Below, one piece after another: positions 19,539 through 27,525 of a DNA stretch of 64,000 nt. This DNA comes from JAAFIP01 sp963775085 (GTDB lineage: Bacteria > Pseudomonadota > Gammaproteobacteria > Burkholderiales > Burkholderiaceae_C). A model generated the notes under the pieces. The model did not search any database. It worked only from the letters and a program-made list of their open reading frames with translations, and was not told the origin of the DNA. The first letter of the stretch is position 1; each line of letters begins with the position of its first letter. The DNA is taken from NCBI GenBank assembly GCA_963775085.1, contig CAVZHO010000011.1, positions 1 to 64,000 on the forward strand. Reading direction: 5' to 3'. The translations under genes and the position numbers were made by a program.

Positions 19539-20027
19539 TCACGCGACGCTGGCGGTTTCCAAAAACTGCGCCGCACTGGCGGCATCTTTCACCTTGCCCA
19601 GCAGCTTGTGCAAGGAGACCATTTCTTTGTCACTCAGTTCGCCAAAGGCCTGCACTATCCAGGCCTCGTGGGCCAGCGCCATCTCGGCAAAACTCACGCG
19701 GCCCGCAGTGGTCAGGCGCACCAGGAAAGCACGGCGGTCACCCGCCACAGCCACGCGCTCGACCAAGCCTTCGGCCACCAGCTGGTCGGTAATGCCGGTC
19801 ACGTTGCCGCCCGTCACCATCATGCGGCGCGACAGGTCGTTCATCTTCAGGCCCTCGGGCGCGCGCTCGAGCTGCGCCATCAAATCAAAACGCGGCAAGG
19901 TGGTATCAAACTGCGCGCGCAGGGCGCTGCGCACCTGGCGCTCCACCAGTTGGGTGCAGGTGAGCAGGCGCAGCCACAGGCGCAGCGCCTGCGCATGGTC
20001 GGCATGGGCGCGTTCTTCCATATCCAT
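19539..20027 (-). CDS. MarR family transcriptional regulator
   Basis: A 162-residue winged-helix protein. The core FDLMAQLERAPEGLKMNDLSRRMMVTGGNVTGITDQL followed by LVERVAVAGDRRAFLVRLT (~55-110) matches the MarR recognition helix and wing, including the conserved D-R of the wing. It sits inside the aromatic operon directly after the hydroxylase gene. MarR proteins usually bind palindromes near the promoter and release them on binding the aromatic acid or its CoA ester; the inverted repeat just upstream of the hydroxylase start is the obvious candidate site. Confidence 0.88.
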   Translation of the reverse strand: MDMEERAHADHAQALRLWLRLLTCTQLVERQVRSALRAQFDTTLPRFDLMAQLERAPEGLKMNDLSRRMMVTGGNVTGITDQLVAEGLVERVAVAGDRRAFLVRLTTAGRVSFAEMALAHEAWIVQAFGELSDKEMVSLHKLLGKVKDAASAAQFLETASVA

Positions 20028-20039
20028 GTCGGACGTCCT

Positions 20040-22535
20040 TTATGCTATATATTCAGTAGCTGCTTGCGACCTGTTTAAAGGGACTGCAAGCTGATTCTGT
20101 TTGGAAATTTCACGGTACAACTGGTCGCGCCCACTCTCATAGGGGCGTGGCCATGCCAGATCACGGCTGCCCAGCTTGGCGGCTTCGTGTAGCGTCCAGG
20201 CCGGGTCGGCCAGGTGGGGGCGGGCGATGGCGCACAGGTCAGCACGGCCTGCCGCGATGATGCTGTTGGCCTGGTCGGCCTCGGTAATCGCGCCCACCGC
20301 AATGGTGCGTATGCCTACCTCGTTGCGGATGCGGTCGGCAAAGGGCGTTTGGTACATCCGGCCATACACCGGTTTGGCAGCGCGCGTGGTCTGGCCGCTG
20401 GACACGTCGATAAAGTCGGCGCCTGCCGCCTGGAACAGCCTGGCCATGGCGACTGCATCGTCCGCCGTGTTGCCGCCGGGGGCCCAGTCATGCGCCGAGA
20501 TACGCACGCTGATGGGCTTGTCCGCCGGCCACGCCGCGCGGATGGCGCGGAACACCTCCAGCGGGTAGCGGCAGCGCTGGGCCAGATAGCCGCCGTAGTC
20601 GTCTGTGCGCAGGTTGGTCAGTGGACAGATAAAGCTTGATAGCAAATAGCCGTGCGCGCAGTGCAGCTCCAGCCAATCCACGCCTGCCGCGTGGGCGCGC
20701 TGGGTGGCAGCGACGAAGGCGGTGGTGATGCGGTTCATGTCGGCGCGGGTCATGGCGCGCGGCAGCTGGTTTTGCGTGCCGTAGGCCACCGCGCTGGCAG
20801 CGATCAGGGGCCAGTTGGGTGCGGCATCGCTGTGGCCACTCGCTGACGGCAGCGGCTCGTCGGTAGCCTGCCAGCCCAACTGCGTGGAGCCTTTGGGCCC
20901 GCTGTGGCCCAACTGCAAGCCCAGCTTGGCGCTGCTGCTGGCGTGCACAAAATCAACCACGCGCGCCAGCGCGGCTTGCTGCGCGTCGTTCTCCAGCACG
21001 GTGCAGCCGGGGGTGATGCGCCCGTCCAGCGTGGGCGCGGTCATCTCCACCATCACCAAGCCTGCGCCGCCCAGGGCGCGCGCGCCCAAATGCACCAGGT
21101 GAAAGTCCTGCATCACACCCTCTACCGCGCTGTACATGGCCATGGGCGAGACGACGATGCGGTTGGTCAATGTGATGCCGCGCGAAGTGAGGGGGGTGAG
21201 CATGGGCAGCACGGCGCGGGTGGTGGGAGGCGCTGGTATTGGTATGGCCCCGTGGACACGCTCGGGCTCAGGGGGCATAGCGTCTCTATGGGCATGTTGC
21301 GTGAGCCACGCCTCATAGCCCTGCAACCACGCCGCATCGCGCAGGCGCAGGTTTTCGTGGCTGATGCGCTGGCTACGGGTGAGCAGGCTGTAGTAGAGCT
21401 GCTCGATCGGCATGCTGCTGTAGCGGTTGATATTTTCAAACCATTCGGTCGAGTTGCGCGCCGCGTTCTGGATTTTCAGCACCTCCACGCTGCGGCGTGC
21501 TTCGTAGGCCTGCAATACGTCGTCCAGCTCATTGCTATTTAGACTATAGCTGCTTACGTCCACAATACGTGGACTGGCATCGGATTTTATGGATATTTTG
21601 GTTTTGAACTCATTCGCCAGGTCGATCGCATCCTCCAGCGCCAGCTTGGTACCCGAACCGATGGAAAAATGCGCCGTGTGCGCTGCGTCACCCATCAGCA
21701 CGATAGGTACGGTCTTGCCGTCGACCGTGATGCGGTGCACCCAATGCTTGCACACCACACGTGGAAAGCGAATCCAGTTGGCCGAGCCGCGCAGGTGCGC
21801 CGCATTCGTCATCAGCGCGTGGCCACCCAGGTATTTGGCAAACAGGGCTTCGCAAAACCGGGTAGCCTCAGCCTGGCCCATGGCATCCAGCCCATGGGCG
21901 CGCCACACGGCCTCGGGTGTTTCCACAATGAAGGTGGAGGTATCCTGGTTGAACTGGTAGGCATGCGCCGCAAACCAGCCATGCTCAGTGCGTTCAAAGC
22001 AAAAAGTAAACGCATCAAAGCGCTGGTGCGTGCCCAGCCAGACAAAGCGGCATTGGCGCAGGTCCATATCGCTCTGGTAGGTGGCGGCGTATTTGCTGCG
22101 AATGCGGCTGTTCAGGCCGTCGCTGGCAATCACCAGGTCTGCGCTGTACTGCGCTGCCAGCGCCTGATCGTCCTGCACATCGACCTCAAACACCAACTCC
22201 ACGCCCAGCGCCTGGCAGCGCGCCTGCAAGATGTTGAGTAAATGCTTGCGCCCAATGCCGCAAAAGCCGTGGCCACCCGAGCGCATGCTGCGGCCCTGGA
22301 TGTGCAGTTCAATGTCGTCCCAGTGGTTCAGCGCGTCGCCAATTTGCTGGGCCGTCGTGGTGTCAGCCCTGTGCAGGTTGTCCAGGGTTTGGTCGCTCAG
22401 CACCACGCCCCAACCAAAGGTATCAAACGGCCGGTTGCGCTCCACCACCACGATGCGGGCGCTGGGCTGTTGCTGCTTCATGAGCAACGCAAAATACAGG
22501 CCCGCCGGGCCACCACCAATGCACAGGATGTCCAT
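20040..22535 (-). CDS. Bifunctional aryl-CoA hydroxylase/reductase (2-aminobenzoyl-CoA monooxygenase/reductase or salicylyl-CoA 5-hydroxylase type)
   Basis: An 831-residue fusion. The N-terminal half is an FAD monooxygenase with the dinucleotide fold ILCIGGGPAGLYFALLMK at 3-20 and the second FAD motif LMGDAAHTAHFSIGSG near 283. The C-terminal half (~440-810) is an Old Yellow Enzyme-type FMN reductase with NRIVVSPMAMYSA, ELHCAHGYLLSSF and the late IRTIAVGAITEA. This architecture is known from 2-aminobenzoyl-CoA monooxygenase/reductase of Azoarcus evansii and from salicylyl-CoA 5-hydroxylases: the ring is hydroxylated and then reduced as the CoA thioester. Oddities: residues ~312-334 (KISIKSDASPRIVDVSSYSL) are encoded by a dispersed palindromic element, and a second copy encodes the C-terminal end including the stop. 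It is the first gene of the operon. Confidence 0.88.
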   Translation of the reverse strand: MDILCIGGGPAGLYFALLMKQQQPSARIVVVERNRPFDTFGWGVVLSDQTLDNLHRADTTTAQQIGDALNHWDDIELHIQGRSMRSGGHGFCGIGRKHLLNILQARCQALGVELVFEVDVQDDQALAAQYSADLVIASDGLNSRIRSKYAATYQSDMDLRQCRFVWLGTHQRFDAFTFCFERTEHGWFAAHAYQFNQDTSTFIVETPEAVWRAHGLDAMGQAEATRFCEALFAKYLGGHALMTNAAHLRGSANWIRFPRVVCKHWVHRITVDGKTVPIVLMGDAAHTAHFSIGSGTKLALEDAIDLANEFKTKISIKSDASPRIVDVSSYSLNSNELDDVLQAYEARRSVEVLKIQNAARNSTEWFENINRYSSMPIEQLYYSLLTRSQRISHENLRLRDAAWLQGYEAWLTQHAHRDAMPPEPERVHGAIPIPAPPTTRAVLPMLTPLTSRGITLTNRIVVSPMAMYSAVEGVMQDFHLVHLGARALGGAGLVMVEMTAPTLDGRITPGCTVLENDAQQAALARVVDFVHASSSAKLGLQLGHSGPKGSTQLGWQATDEPLPSASGHSDAAPNWPLIAASAVAYGTQNQLPRAMTRADMNRITTAFVAATQRAHAAGVDWLELHCAHGYLLSSFICPLTNLRTDDYGGYLAQRCRYPLEVFRAIRAAWPADKPISVRISAHDWAPGGNTADDAVAMARLFQAAGADFIDVSSGQTTRAAKPVYGRMYQTPFADRIRNEVGIRTIAVGAITEADQANSIIAAGRADLCAIARPHLADPAWTLHEAAKLGSRDLAWPRPYESGRDQLYREISKQNQLAVPLNRSQAATEYIA
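20044..20093 (+). repeat. Dispersed palindromic element at the 3' end of the hydroxylase gene
   Basis: Reads GCTATATATTCAGTAGC, TGCTTGCGACC, then AAAGGGACTGCAAGCTG. It overlaps the last codons of the hydroxylase gene, so the protein tail (NRSQAATEYIA) comes from the element. Confidence 0.75.
21534..21600 (+). repeat. Dispersed palindromic element, in frame within the hydroxylase gene
   Basis: GCTATTTAGACTATAGC forms the first hairpin, followed by TGCTTAC, the second hairpin GTCCAC-AATAC-GTGGAC, and a TTTT-containing tail. It encodes roughly residues 312-334 of the host protein without breaking the frame. Confidence 0.82.
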
Positions 22536-22547
22536 GCATTTACTTTA

Positions 22548-22573
22548 GACCTAAACTATTGAAAGGTCAATAG
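22548..22573. promoter_or_regulatory. Candidate MarR operator upstream of the aromatic operon
   Basis: Inverted repeat CTATTGA-AAGG-TCAATAG at 22556-22573, 21 bp upstream of the hydroxylase start and overlapping an outer pair GACCT/AGGTC. Size, symmetry and position fit a MarR-type site, and a marR gene is in the operon. The 22536-22697 gap between divergent genes otherwise holds only promoter space. Confidence 0.45.
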
Positions 22574-22697
22574 TACCTGCCGTGTGCAGATTACGCCCCG
22601 GTGCAGGCCAATGGCTGACACAGCGCTACGCGTTTCACTACAATGAGGTACAAACTTAGTACTATCCCTAACCATTCAAAAACAAGGCGAGCATGTT

Positions 22698-23405
22698 ATG
22701 AGCTGGATATCCAAGCTATTTAGCAAGTCCAACGGCGTGGAGTTACCCTCCAACAGCACTGGCTTTCAAGACATGGAAGCGGCTCCCAAGCCGATCCGTC
22801 TGCAAGGCACTGATCTGCGCGCCGCCCGCGAGACGATCCACAGCACGGCTATGAAAACGGCCAAGGCCTGCGGTGTGCCACCGCTGTGGCTGACGTTTGA
22901 AGTCATTACCATGGCTGACTCCGAGAAGGCCTATTTCCAGTTGCAGGTGGTGATCCAGCATTGGGACGAATACCTGGCCGCGCACAGTTATGCCTTTGAG
23001 CGTGCGGTGATGAAGCGCCTGATGGCCGACAACAAGCGTGTAGGCCGGGCCGTGCGAGCCATACTCTGGCGCACCGCCTACGATGCCGGATGCCCGTATG
23101 AGGACATGCCTGACCCCGGCTCGTGGACGACCGAGGCCATCAAAAAACGGGCCGCTGCACAAACCCAAACTGAACAACTGTTGCGCACTCCGGAGGCGGT
23201 CACCCAGCCGCCCGCACCGCAGGCGGGCGAACAAAACAAACCAGTACAGTCCAAAGACAAATTTGCCGGTTTACTCGATGATGAGCAGTTCGCCAGGAGC
23301 CGCGATTTTGACGATGCCTTTGCCAAGACCCAGCCTTATGGCAAGGGCGACGGTTTTGCTGCCACCGAGCCCATGGGCTTGGGCGGCGACCTGCCACCAA
23401 GGTAA
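22698..23405 (+). CDS. Conserved hypothetical protein
   Basis: A 235-residue cytosolic protein with no signal peptide or membrane segment. I do not recognise a family. The first ~140 residues look globular, with helix-rich patches such as AYAFERAVMKRLMADNKRVG-like basic segments near 100-120. The last ~90 are low-complexity and acidic/Gln-rich, with repeated FAG/FAR/FAK-type motifs (DKFAGLLDDEQFARSRDFDDAFAK). A good ribosome-binding site (AAGGCGAG) precedes the ATG. It is divergent from the aromatic operon and sits 3 bases before the DUF1840 gene, so the two are probably co-transcribed. Confidence 0.75.
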   Translation: MSWISKLFSKSNGVELPSNSTGFQDMEAAPKPIRLQGTDLRAARETIHSTAMKTAKACGVPPLWLTFEVITMADSEKAYFQLQVVIQHWDEYLAAHSYAFERAVMKRLMADNKRVGRAVRAILWRTAYDAGCPYEDMPDPGSWTTEAIKKRAAAQTQTEQLLRTPEAVTQPPAPQAGEQNKPVQSKDKFAGLLDDEQFARSRDFDDAFAKTQPYGKGDGFAATEPMGLGGDLPPR

Positions 23406-23408
23406 CCC

Positions 23409-23732
23409 ATGTTGTACAAATTCAAATCCCCCGCCGCAGGCGACCTGATCATGCTCGAGCCCAATGGTCGCCGCGTGTTGGAGATCATCGGCAAAGACGC
23501 TGGCCCTACCGGCATCATCCTGCCCGAGCAGATGGCTGCGGCCCAAGTGGCCATCCAGCAAGCCGTCGAACGCGAAGAGGCGCAGCAACAGACCGCCGTG
23601 CAAGAGGCGAAAGCCCAAGGTAAACCCGTTCCCACGTTTGAAGCCCTGAGCCTGCGCAAACGCGCCTGGCCGATGCTGGAGATGCTCCAGCGCTGCGCCA
23701 AGGCCAACGCCCCGATTACCTGGGGCGTATAA
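23409..23732 (+). CDS. DUF1840 domain-containing protein
   Basis: A 107-residue protein that matches my recollection of the DUF1840 family from end to end: LYKFKSPAAGDLIMLEPNGRRVLEIIGKD at the start, GIILPEQM in the middle, and the C-terminal SLRKRAWPMLEMLQRC ending in WGV. The function of the family is unknown. It follows the preceding gene by 3 bases and converges with the next gene with only 2 bases between stops. Confidence 0.85.
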   Translation: MLYKFKSPAAGDLIMLEPNGRRVLEIIGKDAGPTGIILPEQMAAAQVAIQQAVEREEAQQQTAVQEAKAQGKPVPTFEALSLRKRAWPMLEMLQRCAKANAPITWGV

Positions 23733-23734
23733 GC

Positions 23735-24073
23735 CTACCTGCGAATCGCGGTGCTGGTGCCTGATGCAGGTGGTGCTTCCAAGGTAACGCCCAGCTCCCT
23801 GGCGCGTGCCTGCATGCGTTCATAGTGCTCGGACAAAAACAGCGCACGTTCATGGGTGGTTTTGGCCTCCCGCAAGCGCTGACGGTAAACATCGCGGTCA
23901 TGGCCGGTCATGTACCAGTAGCCGTAGATATCCCGATCGGGCACCTGCTCCAGTGACACCGCACCGGATGAGCTGACCCTCTGAGATGAGGCACTCGACT
24001 TGTCCTTGGCCACACTGGCCGAGGATGCGGTAATGCCAGCCAGTGCCAATACGAAAATCTGCAATGCTTTCAT
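23735..24073 (-). CDS. Small exported hypothetical protein
   Basis: With the ATG at 24073 the product has 112 residues and begins with a signal peptide (MKALQIFVLALAGITASSA...). This start has a strong AGGAGG site 7 bases upstream; a longer reading adds 35 residues without support. The mature part is charged, with a coiled helical stretch (RDVYRQRLREAKTTHERALF...) and no recognised domain. Probably periplasmic. It stands alone on the minus strand, with an inverted repeat TTTGAC-CATT-type sequence around 24170 in its upstream region. Confidence 0.7.
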   Translation of the reverse strand: MKALQIFVLALAGITASSASVAKDKSSASSQRVSSSGAVSLEQVPDRDIYGYWYMTGHDRDVYRQRLREAKTTHERALFLSEHYERMQARARELGVTLEAPPASGTSTAIRR

Positions 24074-24274
24074 GGGCGACCTCCTGCTCCAACGGATTCG
24101 GGTGTCGCTAGGGAAGAACCTATATTGCCGACCACCCGCACCCAGTGTGCACTCAAGCGCGATGCAGACCTTTGACAATGGTCAAAAACCTGCGCGGTCG
24201 GTCATGGCAGTTGGCAACGGGTGGTGAAAAGACACTACAAATCGCCACGCTGTGTATGGGAACAACGATCGCCC

Positions 24275-25288
24275 TCAATCCACCTTGGCGCCAGATGCCT
24301 TTACAACCCTGGCCCATTTGGCAATTTCAAAATCGATCATCTTGGCAAACTCGGCGGGCGTGTTGCCGCCGGGTATCGCGCCCTGGGCGAGTAATTTTTC
24401 TTTGATCTCGGATTTGGCCAAAGACTTGGCTACCTCTTGCTGGATGCGGCTGACCACATCGGGCGGTGTGCCTGCGGGGGCCAGCAGGCCAAACCAGGAG
24501 CTGGCGTCATACCCCTTGAGGCTGACGCCACCTGCTTGCTCCATGGTAGGCACGTCGGGCAATGCGCCTGAGCGCTGGTTGCTGGTGACGGCCAGCGCCT
24601 TGAGTTTGCCGGTTTTGATGTGCGGAATGGAGCTGGGCAGGTTGTCATACATCACATCCATGCTGCCACCCAGCATGTCCAGCAGGGCTGGCCCCGAGCC
24701 CCGGTAGGGGAAGTGCAGCATGAAGGTGCCCGTCATGCTTTTAAACAGCTCGCCCGACAGGTGGATGGAGGTGCCGTTGCCGCTGGAGGCCATGTTGAGC
24801 TTGCCGGGGTTGGCCTTGGCATAGCGGATGAAGTCCGCCACGTTGTTGATGCCCAGTTTTTGCGCTTTTTCGGCGTTGACCACCATCACGTTGGGCACGC
24901 CCGCCACCAGGGTGATGGGCGCAAAGTCTTTCACCGGGTCAAAGGGCATGCTGGCATACAGCGCCTTGTTAATACCGTGCGTGCCCACGGTGCCCATCAG
25001 CAGGGAGTAGCCGTCGGCGGGCGACTTGGCCACCACGTCTGCACCCAAGTTGCCGCCCGCACCGGCGCGGTTCTCGACGATAAAACTCTGGCCAAACGCG
25101 CGTGACAGCTCGGGCGCAATGGCGCGGGCCAGGATGTCGGTAGTGCCACCGGGTGCAAAGGGCACCACAATTTTCACCGGTTTATTGGGCCAGGTGTTTT
25201 GTGCCCAGGCGCTGGGCAGGGCGCATGCAGCTACAGAAAATGTAGCTGCATGCGCTATATTTATGAGGGTAGTACGACGATTTTGCAT
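24275..25288 (-). CDS. Bug-type tripartite tricarboxylate transporter substrate-binding protein
   Basis: A 337-residue periplasmic binding protein. Start chosen at MQNRRTTLIN (25288), giving a signal peptide ending PSAWAQ. Family signatures are WPNKPVKIVVPFAPGGTTDI, ENRAGAGGNLGADVVAKSPADGY, and MYDNLPSSIPHIKTGKLKALAVTS. Bug proteins are very numerous in Comamonadaceae and Alcaligenaceae and bind small carboxylates; the ligand cannot be read from sequence. There is no TctA/TctB membrane pair alongside, so this is an orphan binding protein. Oddity: the signal-peptide region contains a perfect 15-bp inverted repeat belonging to the dispersed element. Confidence 0.88.
   Translation of the reverse strand: MQNRRTTLINIAHAATFSVAACALPSAWAQNTWPNKPVKIVVPFAPGGTTDILARAIAPELSRAFGQSFIVENRAGAGGNLGADVVAKSPADGYSLLMGTVGTHGINKALYASMPFDPVKDFAPITLVAGVPNVMVVNAEKAQKLGINNVADFIRYAKANPGKLNMASSGNGTSIHLSGELFKSMTGTFMLHFPYRGSGPALLDMLGGSMDVMYDNLPSSIPHIKTGKLKALAVTSNQRSGALPDVPTMEQAGGVSLKGYDASSWFGLLAPAGTPPDVVSRIQQEVAKSLAKSEIKEKLLAQGAIPGGNTPAEFAKMIDFEIAKWARVVKASGAKVD
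25221..25280 (+). repeat. Dispersed palindromic element within a signal-peptide coding region
   Basis: Perfect arms GCGCATGCAGCTACA and TGTAGCTGCATGCGC around GAAAA, followed by TATTTATGAGGGTAGT. It fits the family pattern GCTA...TAGCTGC...GGG-TAGT and encodes residues ~10-22 of the Bug protein, its hydrophobic signal core. Confidence 0.65.
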
Positions 25289-25594
25289 ATAAAACTGCTT
25301 GAAAGCTCCGATGAAGCGGTGAACGAACCACGCCATGATAGCAACTCGCTGCGCCAGGAGTAGCTGGTCTTCCCTAATGCCCACCATCGACGGGCACAGC
25401 GTCACACAAAGCCAGGTTAAAACCCCCCCCATTAATTCAAGGACTTGGCGCTATATCACCAAAGGCTATGTGCTTGTGACTTCTTTGTATTGGACGTCGT
25501 ACCCGCCGCTGCGTACAGTGAGCCCATGCTGTCGCACCCCAATTGCATTTTCTACCTCCCTCGATGCTCAAGTCCGTCATCCTTGCGTACGCGC
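25289..25594. other. Divergent intergenic region, no gene seen
   Basis: About 306 bases between the divergent Bug and rhodanese-like genes. A run of C residues lies near 25424-25432 and an AT-richer patch follows. Promoters for both genes must lie here, but I could not assign convincing -35/-10 pairs. Confidence 0.5.
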
Positions 25595-26131
25595 ATGGCG
25601 CAGCTGGGCTTGGCCATCACCATGGCCCTACTGACCCAGGCGGTGCAGGCCGCTGGCCATGAGGCCGTGTCTGCCGACGCTGCTGCACAGGCCATGGCCC
25701 ACGGTGCCAGTGTGGTCGATGTGCGCAGCCCCAGCGCCTACGCGGCAGGCCATCTGCCCGGCGCTGCCCGCCTGCCGCAAGAGGCCGCCATCCTTCCCCT
25801 GGAGCAGTTAGAGCGCCTGGTGTCGGCTGCAGGCCTTGACTTATCCCGCACGGTGCTGGTGGTGGGCGAGCCGGGCGATGCGAATGCGCAGGCCCTTTGG
25901 CACGCCCTGGGCGCCTACGCCAGCGGCCGTGTGCTCTGGCTGGTTGGTGGTGCACTGGAGTGGCACCTGCGCGGCTATCAGCTCAGCACGCAGGCCACGG
26001 TATTACCCGCTGTGCCGCAGTACCTGGTAGCCCACCAGACCCACAACACACAGTACCGCATGGCGGGCGAGGCCTTGCGCCTGGGCAGCATGCCAGCGAC
26101 GCAGGTGCAACTCAGTTTTAGTGTCAAATAA
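25595..26131 (+). CDS. Exported rhodanese-like protein lacking the catalytic cysteine
   Basis: With the ATG at 25595 the protein has 178 residues: a signal peptide (MAQLGLAITMALLTQAVQAAG) and one rhodanese domain with VVDVRSPSAYAAGHLPGAARLP and a C-terminal GRVLWLVGGALEWHLRGYQL. The active-site loop, normally containing Cys, reads VVGEPGDANAQ, so sulfur transfer is not expected. Such inactive domains can bind partners or anions. An in-frame ATG at 25526 would add 23 residues. The stop touches a dispersed palindromic element that separates it from the convergent ligase gene. Confidence 0.72.
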   Translation: MAQLGLAITMALLTQAVQAAGHEAVSADAAAQAMAHGASVVDVRSPSAYAAGHLPGAARLPQEAAILPLEQLERLVSAAGLDLSRTVLVVGEPGDANAQALWHALGAYASGRVLWLVGGALEWHLRGYQLSTQATVLPAVPQYLVAHQTHNTQYRMAGEALRLGSMPATQVQLSFSVK

Positions 26132-26182
26132 GCGCTTAGTCCCTGTCGCCAGGGCATCAGTAGCTATCTAATTTATAGCGTC
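26131..26182 (-). repeat. Dispersed palindromic element between convergent genes
   Basis: Minus-strand reading: GCTATAAATTAGATAGC, TACTGAT, GCCCTGGCGACAGGGAC, then TAAGCGCTTA. It fills the gap between the stops at 26131 and 26181. Confidence 0.8.
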
Positions 26183-27434
26183 ACTTATAACTGCGCGTAT
26201 CCTCAATCACCTTGCCATCGTTGGGCAAAGTCCCGGTGCTCACCAGCTGCACATCGCCGCGCAGCTTGGTGACTTCGCGGATGGCGCTGGCGATTTTTTC
26301 TTGCAAACCTTCATGCTGGCCAGAGGTTTCCACTTTCAAAAGCATCGCATCGTTGGCCATCTCGCCGCTCACCACCAGGCGCGCTTTGACGACTTCGGGG
26401 AAGCGCTTGGCCACCTCGGCCACTTGCGCGGGGTGCACGAACATGCCGCGAATCTTGGTGGTTTGGTCGGCGCGGCCCATCCAGCCTTTGATGCGGGTGT
26501 TGGTGCGGCCGGTGGGGCAGTGGCCGCTGAGCACGGCCGTCAGGTCGCCGGTGCCAAAGCGGATCAGCGGGTAGGTGGCGTTAAGCGTGGTCACCACCAG
26601 CTCGCCCACCTCGCCCTCGGGCACCGGGTCACCCGTGCCGGGGCGCACGATCTCGACGATCACGCCTTCGTCCAGCACCAGGCCTTGGCGGGCGCTGGTC
26701 TCATAGGCGATCGAGCCGACATCGGCGGTGGCAAAGCATTGGTACACGTCGATACCGCGTTCGGTAAACCAGTCGCGCAGGGACGGCGTAAACGCTTCGC
26801 CGCCGACCATGCCTTTTTTCAGCGTGGGCAGCGCAACGCCCATCTCAATCGCTTTTTCGACAATGATTTTCAGGAAACTGGGGGTACCGATGTAGCCTGC
26901 GGGTTGCAGCTCGGCAATGGCTTGCACCTGCTGCTCGGTCTGGCCGGTGCCGCCGGCAAACACGCTGCAGCCCATCGCCTGTGCGCCGGTTTCCATCATC
27001 GAACCGGCGGGCACAAAGTGGTAGCTAAAGCAGTTGTGGATCAACTCGCCGGGCCGAAAGCCTGCGGCGTAAATGGCGCGGGCCATGCGCCAGTAGTCTT
27101 TGCCAGCGCCTTCGGGCTCATAAATCGGGCCCGGGCTGGCAAACACGCGCGGCATCTGCGCGCCGTAGCCCACGGCGCTAAAGCCGCCGAACACGTTTTT
27201 GCCCGCCGCGCGGCCCGCTTTTTGCCGCTCATGCAGTTCGCCCTTGCGGGTGACGGGCAGCTTGGCAAGCGCGGCGCGGTGGGTCACGGCGGCGGCGTCG
27301 ACACCCAGGAGCAGCTCGCGCATGGCAGGGGAGCGCTGCTGTGCATGGGCAATGTGGCCGGGCAGCGCGGCAAACAGTGCGGCTTCACGTTCTGCGGGGC
27401 TACGGGTTTCGAGTGCGTCGTAATAGTCGGTCAT
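26181..27434 (-). CDS. Phenylacetate-CoA ligase-like AMP-forming ligase
   Basis: A 417-residue PaaK-like adenylate-forming ligase. Visible features: GYGAQMPRVFASPGPIYEP early on, GYIGTPSFLKIIVEKA, QCFATADVGSIAYET at the adenylate-binding region, YPLIRFGTGDLTAVL, and the C-terminal GRADQTTKIRGMFVHPAQV with a TGTLPNDGKVIEDTR end. It would form an acyl/aryl-CoA from a carboxylate taken up by the adjacent Liv-type transporter. Substrate unknown; the usual PaaK SSGTTG loop is not obvious, so it belongs to a divergent PaaK-like subgroup. It is the last gene of the transporter operon. Confidence 0.82.
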   Translation of the reverse strand: MTDYYDALETRSPAEREAALFAALPGHIAHAQQRSPAMRELLLGVDAAAVTHRAALAKLPVTRKGELHERQKAGRAAGKNVFGGFSAVGYGAQMPRVFASPGPIYEPEGAGKDYWRMARAIYAAGFRPGELIHNCFSYHFVPAGSMMETGAQAMGCSVFAGGTGQTEQQVQAIAELQPAGYIGTPSFLKIIVEKAIEMGVALPTLKKGMVGGEAFTPSLRDWFTERGIDVYQCFATADVGSIAYETSARQGLVLDEGVIVEIVRPGTGDPVPEGEVGELVVTTLNATYPLIRFGTGDLTAVLSGHCPTGRTNTRIKGWMGRADQTTKIRGMFVHPAQVAEVAKRFPEVVKARLVVSGEMANDAMLLKVETSGQHEGLQEKIASAIREVTKLRGDVQLVSTGTLPNDGKVIEDTRSYK

Positions 27435-27460
27435 TGGGGTTCCTCTGCAACTTTGCCAGT

Positions 27461-27520
27461 CGCTATTGATTTAATAGCTTCATACGTCCTGGTAATGCGG
27501 ACTAGAGCGCAAAATTTCTG
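27461..27520 (+). repeat. Dispersed palindromic element between livF and the PaaK-like gene
   Basis: GCTATTGATTTAATAGC, TTCATACGTCC, then GCGGACTAGAGCGCAAAA. Its first palindrome is identical to the copy inside the dehydrogenase gene at 40578. Confidence 0.85.
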
Positions 27521-27525
27521 CTAAT

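Noticed and set aside
20630..20660. Another copy of the dispersed element (GATAGCAAATAGC-like bases)
   Set aside because: These bases encode the conserved GYLLSSF motif of the reductase domain and lack the second hairpin.
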